A stretch of 6,803 nucleotides of DNA from Candidatus Altimarinota bacterium. GTDB lineage: Bacteria; Patescibacteria; JAEDAM01; BD1-5; UBA2023. Position 1 is the first letter of the stretch. Every line of letters starts with the position of its first letter. Under the pieces are notes generated by a model. That model saw only the letters and a program-made list of their open reading frames with translations, had not been told where the DNA came from and did no database searches. Positions 1-5,793 of the stretch are shown here, one piece after another. The stretch is from positions 1 through 6,803 of the forward strand of contig JAGYHI010000042.1 of the NCBI GenBank assembly GCA_018457335.1, written 5' to 3'. The translations under genes and the position numbers were made by a program.

Positions 1-2073
1 AAATATTCCTATAATTCCATTGGTAAAGTGCACAATAAAATCAGGGTAAAAAGAGCGTCTTTCTCCGTATTCATCCTCCCACGGCACTGCAAAAAACTCT
101 TTTGTACTTTTCCCGTTATTGTACCAAAATTCTACTATTTCTGAAGTTTCTAAAAAATCTTCTATAAACCAGGTTTCTTGTTGGCTATCGAGTTGCATAT
201 ACGACGGTTGAAGTATATTCTTCGTATATTCTTTGATTTTAGCTTTTTTGGTAAATCATTGGAATCTTGGTATTTGCCAAGTATATATCTCTTCTGCTTC
301 TTTGCTTTTTTCTTTTATTTCTTTTTGTCGCAAGGGCTTGTAGGTGTTTTTAGCCTTTTCTAGTACTTCCTTAAAAAAATCTTTATTATTGAGAATAAGC
401 TTTTGGTAATAGAGTCGTGTTTTGTATCGTCAGAAAAAGTAATGATCTAGGGCTGAATAGAGTGCTTCGATAATTGGCTTGTACGAACGGGCAACATTGG
501 TAAATTGCATTCCAACCTGATTTCTTGCAAAGTCTTCAAAAGAAAGCGTTATAAGCTCTTCTTGGGTTTTGGTTTCTATTTCACTTTTTGCAATGATCTT
601 TTCTCCTGTGTGATTGTCTATATCTACCAAAATTTCCCCATCAGAGAGAATACTGCTTTTGATATCTCGATCTTCGATATTTATAAATCTTTGGAGTTTG
701 GAAGTGTTTTCAGTTTTTTCGAGTTCACTAAATTCTCCACCTACATACTCTATAAATGTTTTTGCAAGAACACTATAAAAACTCCGTCAAATATCTTTAT
801 AGTTTGTTCTTGAAGTATAAAAAGACTGTAAAGCAAAATCTTTATAGATTGCATTGTTTCTGATTCAGATAGAATTTTTGATGAGATTCTTGGCAGTTTC
901 CCCGACTCCCATTTCTGCTCTTGGGAGATCTGTGTATACATAAGCTTTATTGAGAGCTTCACTTGAATAATGCTTCCACTCAGGCATTCGTAAAATCCTT
1001 CCCACGGTTTGTATTTCAAAAGTAATTGTCTGTATTTCTCGAAACATCACAAGAATCTGAGCCCGTGGACAATCCCACCCAGTGGCAATAGCTTGCTTGA
1101 ATATGAGAGCCTCCACAGGAGAATCTTTTATATCTACCAGTTCTTTATTGGTTTTGTCTTCACTGAGCCAGATTGCAAGTTTTTGATTTGCAAAAGTCAT
1201 ATCATATTCTTCTTGGAGAATATGAATAATTCTATCAAGTTTCGTTTTATCGACATCAGTTGTCTTTTTTGCCTCAGAAGGGAGTTGTATAAGGACAAGT
1301 GGTTTTACGCTAGAATTTTCTTTTTTATATGCGCTCAGCAATTCTTTTTGTTTTTTGAAAGCAAGGTCCAGTACGATTTTGTCAGTTTCATCTTCGACGT
1401 TGGCAAGATCTTTGAGATTTTCATTGACCAAGACTTCCTTTTTGATCATTCCTTCTTTGATTACATCATCAATATTTACTTCTACTAATGGAATATAGCC
1501 TTCTGAATCAGGTGTTGCAGACACCTCTATTTGTAAGACTGGTTTTATATAGTTTTTGATAAGTTCCTGAGCTTTTGGAGTATTGAGGCTTTTGTGCGAC
1601 TCATCGACGATGAGGATCACTTTTCGTCCAGATTTATGAGTATTGTCTAGATAGGTTGGGAGATTTTCATTTCTCTCATTCTCTTTCATAGCGAGGACCT
1701 TCCATTCGCCCGTACTTCTGTCCACACTTCGTATACTTTCCCAGTTGATAAAAAGGACTTCATTGGCTTTGAGCTCCTTGTCTTCTATATCACAAAGTTC
1801 TGAAAAGTGTAGAGCAGTCCCTTCGAGATTTTTTTCAAAGCTTGTTTTGGATTGTCGTGAGAGATCATTGACGCTGATCCATAGAAAACAATATTCTCCC
1901 TCTATTTTACTTTCACAAAAGTGCTTCAAAAAGTTTTGCATCATAATGGTTTTTCCACTTCCAGTTGGAGCCTTGAAGACAAGTGCTGAGCTTTCTTTTT
2001 GTTTTCCAAGTTCTTTTATAGTGTTTGATAAAAGCTCTTTGACGGCATTTTTTTGGTATTCTTTGAGTATCAT
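1..2073 (-). CDS. res: Type III restriction enzyme, Res subunit (helicase/nuclease), 3' end cut by window
   Basis: ATP-dependent restriction subunit that works with Mod to cut unmodified DNA. Seen, numbering from ATG at 2073: a Q-motif-like LKEYQKNAVKEL (3-14), Walker A APTGSGKT (35-42), DESH box (157-160), SATP (185-188), ATGWDCPRAQ (330-339) and motif VI QTVGRILR (355-362), all typical of SF2 helicases of this family. The last visible residues contain FYPDFIV and IGIF; in relatives a D-x-K completes the PD-(D/E)XK nuclease right after this, so the active site is cut by the window edge. Four in-frame TGA codons (403, 429, 548, 606) read as Gly; none in the first 402 codons. I chose ATG 2073 because MILKEYQKNA starts like the family and lies 13 bases after the mod stop; an in-frame ATG at 2127 lies inside mod. 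No Shine-Dalgarno is visible, so translational coupling to mod is likely (inference). Confidence 0.93.
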
Positions 2074-2086
2074 ATTCGTCAGAAGA

Positions 2087-3841
2087 TTAAAAATTAAAGA
2101 TTTTCTTGTAGGTTTCCAGTATATCATCAGGAATATTTTGGACCGTCACATTGTCAAATCCTTCTAATGCTTCTTCGAAAATATCTTTACTCAGAGAAAA
2201 AATATACACAGAAATCTCTCCATCGAGCACCTTCAAAAGCTTTTGAAGATTTTCAAAATAGTGATTCTCATAGAGAATTGCTGTATATTTCTTTCATTTT
2301 TTGTAGAGTTTGAGTTCTGGGATTGCATTTTTGAGTAGTACTTCATTGAAAGTATTTTCCTTGATACAAAGCAGGTCATCACACATATTCATAAATTTAT
2401 ATCGCAGATCATCGATTGATCGCTCTGTTTTGATAAATTGTGTTGTGTAGTATCTGAGGTTTCATCAGAGTCATTCTACTTTTTCTCATTTTGCATTTGT
2501 ATAGCCTTGGATTACTCTTTTGTTTCGTTCGTAGGTGATGTCTTTACAAATATTTTTCTCAGGATCATCTTTGGTATTTTCTCTATTACTACACAAGATA
2601 AACTGCCTATTTCCTCCATCTTCCTTATTGAGCTCCATAATTGTATGTCCGGTGGTTCCAGATCAGGCAAAGAAGTCGAGAATGGTGGAGTTTTTCTTTC
2701 AAGATATCTCAGATAAATATTTAATCAATCAAGTGGGTTTTGGAAATGAAAAACTAATATCTAATTTATCAACTTCATTTGTTCATTTTGAATTTTCAAA
2801 TTCTTCTATAAAATCTGAGAATATTTCTTTTTTATCTTCAACCTCATAATCAAAAACCTTTTTGTAAATAGTCCATTTCGCCTGATTTCATTTTTCATCT
2901 AAAAAAGGAGATTTAGTACTTTTTTTAAAAATAAATCGACCATTTTCTTTTTCTTTTAAATATCTTTCTCTAGACCAAGTCCAACATTTATCATCTTGAG
3001 TCTCAGGTATAACTTGTTCTCAGTCTTTTTTAATGTTAGGAAAAACATTTCATTTAGGTATTATTAAGCTTCCATCGGGAGTCTCAATATAATATCTTTG
3101 ATTTTTTCTAACTTCAAGCTTCTCTCTATATGGAATATCTCACTTTTTATATTTTCTTATATTTCAGTTAAATGTTTCTGTTATCCAGTTTTTAGTTTTA
3201 TCCTTAATAATTCTTCCAAACTCTTCTTTCGATATAAATTTTACATTTTTAAAGTAGGCATGAATATAATCTTTCTTGGGTTTAATATAGTCTCATTTAT
3301 TTCATCATCTTTTTGTTATCCTAATAATTGTTCCAATAAAATTTCTTTCTCAAAAAATTTCATCTAATAATAATTTTATTTGAGCCTGTTCAATATCTCA
3401 TATACTTATAAAAATTGCTCCTTCATCTGTCAAGAGTTCCTTGGCAATTTTCAGTCTTTTATTCATAAAGCTTAGCCACTTACTGTGTCGGAAACTATCT
3501 TCTTTATCGACATAGTCATCATTATAAATAAAATCTTTGTTTCCAGTATTGTACGGCGGATCTATATAAATCACATCGATTTTTCCTTTGTGAGTATAGC
3601 TGAGAGCCGATAGGCTATGATAGTTATCTCATTCTATGATTATGTTGTTAGGTATCGATTCACTCTCTTCTATACGCAGATCTTTTTCCTCCTGCAAAAT
3701 AGGGAGCGCCCCCTCAGCTTCTTTCTCAAAATTCTCCTCTTTTTCTTCCCAGACGAGTCAATATCTTTTACAGCTTTTTACTTTTTTGAGTTCTTCTTCG
3801 AGTTCTTGGATTCGCTTGATTAGGTCCTCAGTATTTTTCAT
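2087..3841 (-). CDS. mod: Type III DNA methyltransferase, Mod subunit (TGA read as Gly)
   Basis: 584 aa, complete, ATG to TAA. SAM-dependent, probably N6-adenine, methyltransferase and specificity subunit of the type III system. In order: coiled-coil-like start rich in E/K/L (1-24), RYGLVWEEKEE (26-36), IEGDNYHSLSAL (69-80), motif IV DPPY (94-97) within IDVIYIDPPYNTGNKDF, RHSKWLSFM (118-126), SIGDIEQAQIKLLLDEIFGE (146-165), a variable target-recognition region (about 145-385), motif I DFFAGSG (389-395), and GLGGNLRYYTT (457-467). DPPY before FxGxG is the beta-class order usual for Mod. There are 21 in-frame TGA codons (for example residues 28, 71, 148, 164, 393, 457, 459, 460), matching glycines conserved in the family; 15 glycines use GGN. 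A TAA lies in frame shortly upstream and no other ATG intervenes, so the start is well bounded. No Shine-Dalgarno; a hairpin plus T tract sits just before the ATG. Confidence 0.95.
2687..3409 (-). other. Probable exchanged target-recognition domain inside mod
   Basis: Codons about 145 to 385 of mod, between the catalytic motif IV block and motif I, where type III Mod proteins carry their DNA-recognition domain. Counted directly: 8 of 10 leucines here are TTA, against 1 of about 32 in the flanking parts of the same gene, which prefer CTC, CTG and CTA. Arginine is 9 AGA to 1 CGA here, and about equal CGN and AGR in the flanks. TGA supplies 13 of 17 glycines here and 8 of 19 in the flanks. The change is abrupt at both ends. 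Inference: a specificity module imported by recombination from a donor with the same genetic code. Boundaries are approximate. Confidence 0.65.
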
Positions 3842-3844
3842 AAT

Positions 3845-3873
3845 AAAAAAGATAACAAAAATAAATTGTTACC
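3845..3873 (-). terminator. Terminator-like hairpin and T tract directly before the mod start
   Basis: On the minus strand GGTAACAA (3873-3866) pairs with TTGTTATC (3858-3851) around a 7-base loop, 8 pairs including one G-T, followed by six T. The T run ends three bases before the mod ATG. It could attenuate transcription into mod or mask the start; the stem is A/T-rich and weak, so termination may be partial. Confidence 0.5.
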
Positions 3874-3917
3874 AAAAAAAATCCTTGAAGATAAGTCTAT
3901 TTTAGCAGAAATCAAAA

Positions 3918-4013
3918 GGAGTGGTTTTACAGCCACAATATATCGAGTTTCTGCCAAGATTCTCAATCCTCTCAATTGATAATTCAAAGAGTGGTGTGGC
4001 GTAAAACCACTCC
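3918..4013. repeat. Inverted repeat IR1, arms 3918-3935 and 3996-4013
   Basis: The left arm GGAGTGGTTTTAC followed, after one extra A, by GCCAC is the reverse complement of the right arm GTGGC plus GTAAAACCACTCC: 18 pairs with one bulged base. The arms are 60 bases apart. The left arm covers the predicted mod transcription start. Confidence 0.85.
3937..3966 (-). promoter_or_regulatory. Probable mod-res promoter
   Basis: Minus-strand TTGAGA (3966-3961), 18-base spacer, TATATT (3942-3937), each 5 of 6 to the sigma-70 consensus. Transcription would begin near 3930, giving a leader of about 90 nt that ends in the hairpin before mod. The -35 box lies in one inverted-repeat arm and the predicted start in another. 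Confidence 0.45.
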
Positions 4014-4070
4014 ATTTAAAAATTATCAATTAAAGAGATTGATTGAGAATAAAGGATTAGGAATCTTGGC
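3953..4070. repeat. Imperfect inverted repeat IR2, arms 3953-3984 and 4021-4070
   Basis: Three matched blocks in mirror order: GCCAAGATTC (3953-3962) with GAATCTTGGC (4061-4070); ATTCTCAATC (3959-3968) with GATTGAGAAT (4041-4050); AATTGATAATT (3974-3984) with AATTATCAATT (4021-4031). The right arm is longer because of insertions. IR2 interlocks with IR1: the IR1 right arm lies inside the IR2 loop and the IR1 left arm outside. Confidence 0.8.
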
Positions 4071-4100
4071 TTCTATATTCTATGCATTTTTCTCATTTTG

Positions 4101-4229
4101 TCCATATTTTTTAAGATTTTCTAAACTTTTTAAAATGAAAGACTTGTATTTTTCTATACAATTCTACCTTTATTATGTACTATTACACTCTTATTTTCCC
4201 TCCATTTTTTAGAATTTTCTAAACCTTTT
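4101..4229. repeat. Near-direct repeat, 4101-4130 and 4201-4229
   Basis: Two copies about 30 bases long starting exactly 100 bases apart, both beginning TCCAT, then a T run, then a core close to TTTTCTAAACTTTT. The second copy contains a 16-base dyad TTTAGAATTTTCTAAA (4208-4223); the first has a degraded form. Possible binding sites or an old duplication; low complexity lowers its weight. Confidence 0.5.
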
Positions 4230-4249
4230 GCCCCCAAGGAAAAATCATC

Positions 4250-4277
4250 TTTATACAATATCATAAAATACAGTCAA
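4250..4277 (-). promoter_or_regulatory. Candidate minus-strand promoter far upstream of mod
   Basis: Minus-strand TTGACT (4277-4272), 16-base spacer, TATAAA (4255-4250). It points to mod, about 400 bases away, with no open reading frame between, so it could give a long-leader mod transcript passing through IR1 and IR2 or a separate RNA. A 7-base dyad, TACATAT/ATATGTA with a 5-base loop (4297-4315), lies just upstream. Confidence 0.35.
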
Positions 4278-4335
4278 TCGTTATTTACGAAAAGACTACA
4301 TATACAGAATATGTACTTATTCCAATTTCAGACCA

Positions 4336-4343
4336 CCCCCCCC
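4336..4343. repeat. C8 homopolymer tract
   Basis: Eight C in a row in an otherwise A/T-dominated gap, 29 bases upstream of the -35 box at 4373. It is a possible slippage site; it lies in no recognised gene. Confidence 0.9.
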
Positions 4344-4372
4344 ATACTGATCTTCTTAAAATCAAAAAACTT

Positions 4373-4401
4373 TTGACAAATTATGTTTTTATGAATATAA
4401 T
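4373..4401 (+). promoter_or_regulatory. Perfect consensus sigma-70 promoter
   Basis: TTGACA (4373-4378), exactly 17 bases, TATAAT (4396-4401): a full match to the housekeeping consensus at optimal spacing. Predicted start is near 4408, at the foot of a hairpin. The next protein start on this strand is 770 bases away, beyond two plus-strand terminators. Confidence 0.75.
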
Positions 4402-4407
4402 ATGTTG

Positions 4408-4513
4408 TGCATATTTCGCATAATATGCAATAATAAGAAAGTTATATTTTTCTTCATAGTAGAAAGATATAATAATAAAAAGGCAAAAGGCACTCCTTCA
4501 TGGAGTGTTTTTT
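4408..4513 (+). ncRNA. Candidate small RNA A (about 105 nt)
   Basis: Bounded by a perfect promoter and an intrinsic terminator. The predicted 5' end falls on an 8-pair stem, TGCATATT (4408-4415) with AATATGCA (4422-4429) around a 6-base loop; a short A/T hairpin may follow (AAGAAA with TTTCTT, about 4435-4454), then a purine-rich linker and the terminator hairpin. No start codon opens more than a few codons. A 5' stem at the start and a terminator at the end fit a small regulatory RNA. Family not recognised. Confidence 0.5.
4491..4513 (+). terminator. Intrinsic terminator of candidate RNA A
   Basis: CACTCC (4491-4496), 5-base loop, GGAGTG (4502-4507), then six T. A-rich sequence precedes it. 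It faces the minus-strand terminator at 4554-4587, so the two insulate convergent transcripts. Confidence 0.8.
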
Positions 4514-4553
4514 GTTTGTGTAAGATCTGATAAAATATTTTTCTCTAAAAAAT

Positions 4554-4587
4554 AAAAAAAGGAGTCGCCCTTAGGTATTGCTCCTTT
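4554..4587 (-). terminator. Intrinsic terminator of candidate RNA B
   Basis: On the minus strand AAAGGAG (4587-4581) pairs with CTCCTTT (4564-4558), with a 16-base loop containing a possible small CC-TAA-GG helix, followed by a run of seven T. A rival pairing of upstream GGAAGTC (about 4602-4596) with GACTCC would disrupt this stem. Confidence 0.65.
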
Positions 4588-4613
4588 CGGTAAGACTTCC
4601 TTTGTCGTAATGT
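4554..4613 (-). ncRNA. Candidate small RNA B (about 60 nt)
   Basis: The predicted start lies 7 bases after the -10 box at 4620-4625, and the transcript ends at the T run near 4554. It contains CCGAAAGG (a two-pair stem with GAAA loop), CCTAAGG, and two mutually exclusive long pairings, GGAAGTC with GACTCC or AAAGGAG with CTCCTTT. There is no ATG, so it is not an obvious leader peptide. It resembles either a tiny structured RNA or a riboregulator that terminates early. Family not recognised. Confidence 0.45.
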
Positions 4614-4619
4614 GTAAGT

Positions 4620-4648
4620 ATTATATCAAAAAAGTCAAAAAAAGTCAA
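4620..4648 (-). promoter_or_regulatory. Strong minus-strand promoter for RNA B
   Basis: TTGACT (4648-4643), 17-base spacer, TATAAT (4625-4620). A second TTGACT copy lies within the spacer, in tandem at 10-base spacing (4638-4633), too close to the -10 to serve it. Confidence 0.7.
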
Positions 4649-4765
4649 ATGTTTTTTGTTAGAAATTTTCACTTTACGGGGCTGTATATTTTCTTAATAG
4701 AGACAGTGTGGACTGCTATTCCTTCATGAATTAAAAAGGTTGTGATCGGAGATCCTAATGAGATC
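4649..4765. other. Unassigned spacer between RNA B and RNA C
   Basis: No supported gene. It includes a short dyad CAGT-GTGG-ACTG (about 4705-4716) and GATC-rich sequence near 4745-4765. If RNA B has a longer leader or RNA C reads through, this segment would be in the transcript. Confidence 0.4.
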
Positions 4766-4797
4766 AAAAAAGTCCCACCCAAGTGATTGAGTGAGAC
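4766..4797 (-). terminator. Strong intrinsic terminator of candidate RNA C
   Basis: On the minus strand GTCTCACTCA (4797-4788) pairs with TGGGTGGGAC (4781-4772) around a 6-base loop: 10 continuous pairs including two or three G-T wobbles, then six T. This is the strongest hairpin terminator in the window. Confidence 0.8.
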
Positions 4798-4873
4798 GCT
4801 CTTGTAGGCAGTTCTCTCGTCGAGTATCCACATACGCCGAGCGGTGGACTAGATGGTTGCATCAACTGTCTAT
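4766..4873 (-). ncRNA. Candidate structured small RNA C (about 108 nt)
   Basis: Visibly richer in G/C than its surroundings. Minus-strand helices: CAGTT (4868-4864) closes with AACTG (4813-4809), enclosing three hairpins: GATG/CATC (4863-4860 with 4855-4852), TCCAC/GTGGA (4848-4844 with 4831-4827, with CGC/GCG inside), and CTC/GAG near 4824-4816. A terminator hairpin follows. This multiloop resembles a cloverleaf in outline but has no T-loop motif, no usual anticodon arm and no CCA end, so it is not a tRNA. It does not show the SRP, RNase P, tmRNA or 6S signatures I know. Function unknown. Confidence 0.5.
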
Positions 4874-4879
4874 GTCAGT

Positions 4880-4908
4880 AGAGTATCTTATTTCTCTATA
4901 AAAGTCAA
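4880..4908 (-). promoter_or_regulatory. Candidate promoter for RNA C
   Basis: TTGACT (4908-4903) on the minus strand with TACTCT (4885-4880) at 17 bases, or GATACT at 15 bases. The -35 box is good and the -10 weak, suggesting regulated or moderate expression. Confidence 0.45.
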
Positions 4909-4993
4909 GTTTTTCTTTCCGGTTTTTTTATTTGTAAGAGTGCTAAAAGGAGAGAATTATAATTTATAAAAAGAGATTCTTATGAAGAATGTT

Positions 4994-5022
4994 TTGATAT
5001 AGACTTTACTGAGAGTTATAGA
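4994..5022 (+). promoter_or_regulatory. Candidate promoter for RNA D
   Basis: TTGATA (4994-4999), 17-base spacer, TATAGA (5017-5022). The predicted start near 5029-5030 coincides with the foot of a hairpin, as for RNA A. Confidence 0.4.
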
Positions 5023-5029
5023 TAAGATC

Positions 5030-5096
5030 CTTGTGTTATATTCTATTCAAGGAAGGGTACCACGAAAAATCAAAACTCCAATACTGGAGTTTTTTT
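5030..5096 (+). ncRNA. Candidate small RNA D (about 65 nt)
   Basis: It starts with CCTTG pairing with CAAGG across a 14-base loop (about 5028-5051) and ends in an intrinsic terminator. No coding potential: the only nearby start gives about ten codons. The layout, a 5' hairpin at the predicted start plus a 3' terminator, repeats that of RNA A. Alternatively it is only the tail of a longer unrecognised transcript. Confidence 0.35.
5072..5096 (+). terminator. Intrinsic terminator upstream of the nucleotidase operon
   Basis: AAAACTCCA (5072-5080), loop ATAC, TGGAGTTTT (5085-5093), with the T run to 5096: 9 perfect pairs. It isolates the downstream operon from upstream transcription. Its ACTCC/GGAGT core recurs in the terminator of RNA A. 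Confidence 0.85.
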
Positions 5097-5125
5097 GTCG
5101 GAAAAACTTCCAAATCCTAAAATAT

Positions 5126-5153
5126 TTGCTCAAAATGAAAAAATTCGTATAAT
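5126..5153 (+). promoter_or_regulatory. Promoter of the nucleotidase-capA operon
   Basis: TTGCTC (5126-5131), 16 bases, TATAAT (5148-5153), with a second TATAAT at 5159-5164. The first predicts a start near 5160 and a leader of about 15 nt without Shine-Dalgarno; use of the second would put transcription start within a few bases of the ATG at 5175, making a leaderless message. Confidence 0.6.
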
Positions 5154-5174
5154 CGCTGTATAATTTTCATTTTT

Positions 5175-5771
5175 ATGCACGAAATTTTTAAAAATCATCA
5201 AATTATTGCTGTAGATTGTGACGAAGTTCTCTCGGAGACGATTGCTTTTGGACTCAAAAATGCAAGTGGAAAAGTCCCTAAATTGTTTTCGTCAATCCAA
5301 GAAATATCAGATTTTTATTTTGTAAATATGTCTGATGAGATTGAGCGCAGTGATGTAGTCGAATTTTTCTTTTCGACTTTCGAAAAAGATAGAGAAAATC
5401 TTGATATGCCACGGGTAGATGGAGCACTTGAAATTTTAAAAATACTTAAAAAAGCAGGTAAGGAACTGTATATTATTACAGCACGCCATTCTTCTTTGAA
5501 AGAATACACTCAAAAATATATTCAAAAACACTTTCCAAATATTTTTACAGAAATTTATTTTGCGGATCATTTTACTGAAAATCATCGTAAAAAATCAGAA
5601 ATTTGTAAAGAAATTGGTGCGACCCTACTCATCGATGATAGTATCGAAAATGCGCTTGATTGTGCAGAAAATGATATACAAGCAATCCTCCTTAAAAAAC
5701 CATGGAATAAAAATCACAGTGAAACTCACAAAAATATTCTCAAAATCGATAATTGGAAAGACTTGAAATAA
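5175..5771 (+). CDS. HAD-superfamily NT5C-like 5'-nucleotidase/phosphatase
   Basis: 198 aa, complete. Probably a cytoplasmic Mg-dependent phosphatase acting on a nucleotide or similar small phosphate ester; the substrate cannot be read from sequence. HAD motifs in order: I, VDCDEVL with nucleophile D14 and acid/base D16; II, IITAR with T102; III, K140 in RKKSEICKEIG; IV, LLIDDS with D154 and D155. HFPNIF (119-124) and the ending ILLKKPWN (171-178) match the NT5C-like branch (Pfam NT5C) as I recall it. No signal peptide or membrane segment. All five glycines use GGN, so it reads the same in either code. The start is the only ATG before motif I that gives normal spacing; no Shine-Dalgarno. It is followed after 22 bases by the CapA-like gene, likely on one transcript. 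Confidence 0.85.
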   Translation: MHEIFKNHQIIAVDCDEVLSETIAFGLKNASGKVPKLFSSIQEISDFYFVNMSDEIERSDVVEFFFSTFEKDRENLDMPRVDGALEILKILKKAGKELYIITARHSSLKEYTQKYIQKHFPNIFTEIYFADHFTENHRKKSEICKEIGATLLIDDSIENALDCAENDIQAILLKKPWNKNHSETHKNILKIDNWKDLK

Positions 5772-5793
5772 ATTTTATTTTTTATAAAAGACT

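Noticed and set aside
865..867. TGA at res codon 403 as the true end of a short helicase protein, with a separate gene after it
   Set aside because: The frame continues without shift through 289 more codons to a PDFIV nuclease-type motif, as expected for Res, and includes three further TGA codons.
1009..1488. Long plus-strand frames opposite res and mod
   Set aside because: They lie antisense to genes with clear family motifs and their translations are low-complexity F/S/I-rich. They are shadows.
2074..2127. In-frame ATG at 2127 as the res start
   Set aside because: It would overlap mod by about 40 bases with an unrelated N-terminal extension; family members begin close to the LKEYQ motif, which ATG 2073 provides.
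3976..4212. A 78-codon plus-strand frame starting at TTG
   Set aside because: It starts inside an inverted-repeat arm, has no ribosome site, and is phenylalanine-rich because the DNA is T-rich; no domain is recognisable.
4101..4229. A CRISPR array
   Set aside because: Only two imperfect copies, low complexity, spacing of about 70 bases between copies, and no cas genes nearby.
4801..4875. A tRNA, in particular the tRNA-Gly(UCA) needed for the code
   Set aside because: The cloverleaf-like fold lacks a T-loop GTTCRA motif, a seven-base anticodon loop with a suitable anticodon, and a seven-pair acceptor stem. No tRNA was found on either strand.
4758..4901. A 47-codon plus-strand frame (one TGA read as Gly) with GGAG six bases upstream
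   Set aside because: It runs antisense across the structured RNA C and its terminator, is arginine- and serine-rich as expected of a shadow of G/C-rich structure, has no promoter I can see, and resembles no family I know. A real micropeptide is not excluded.
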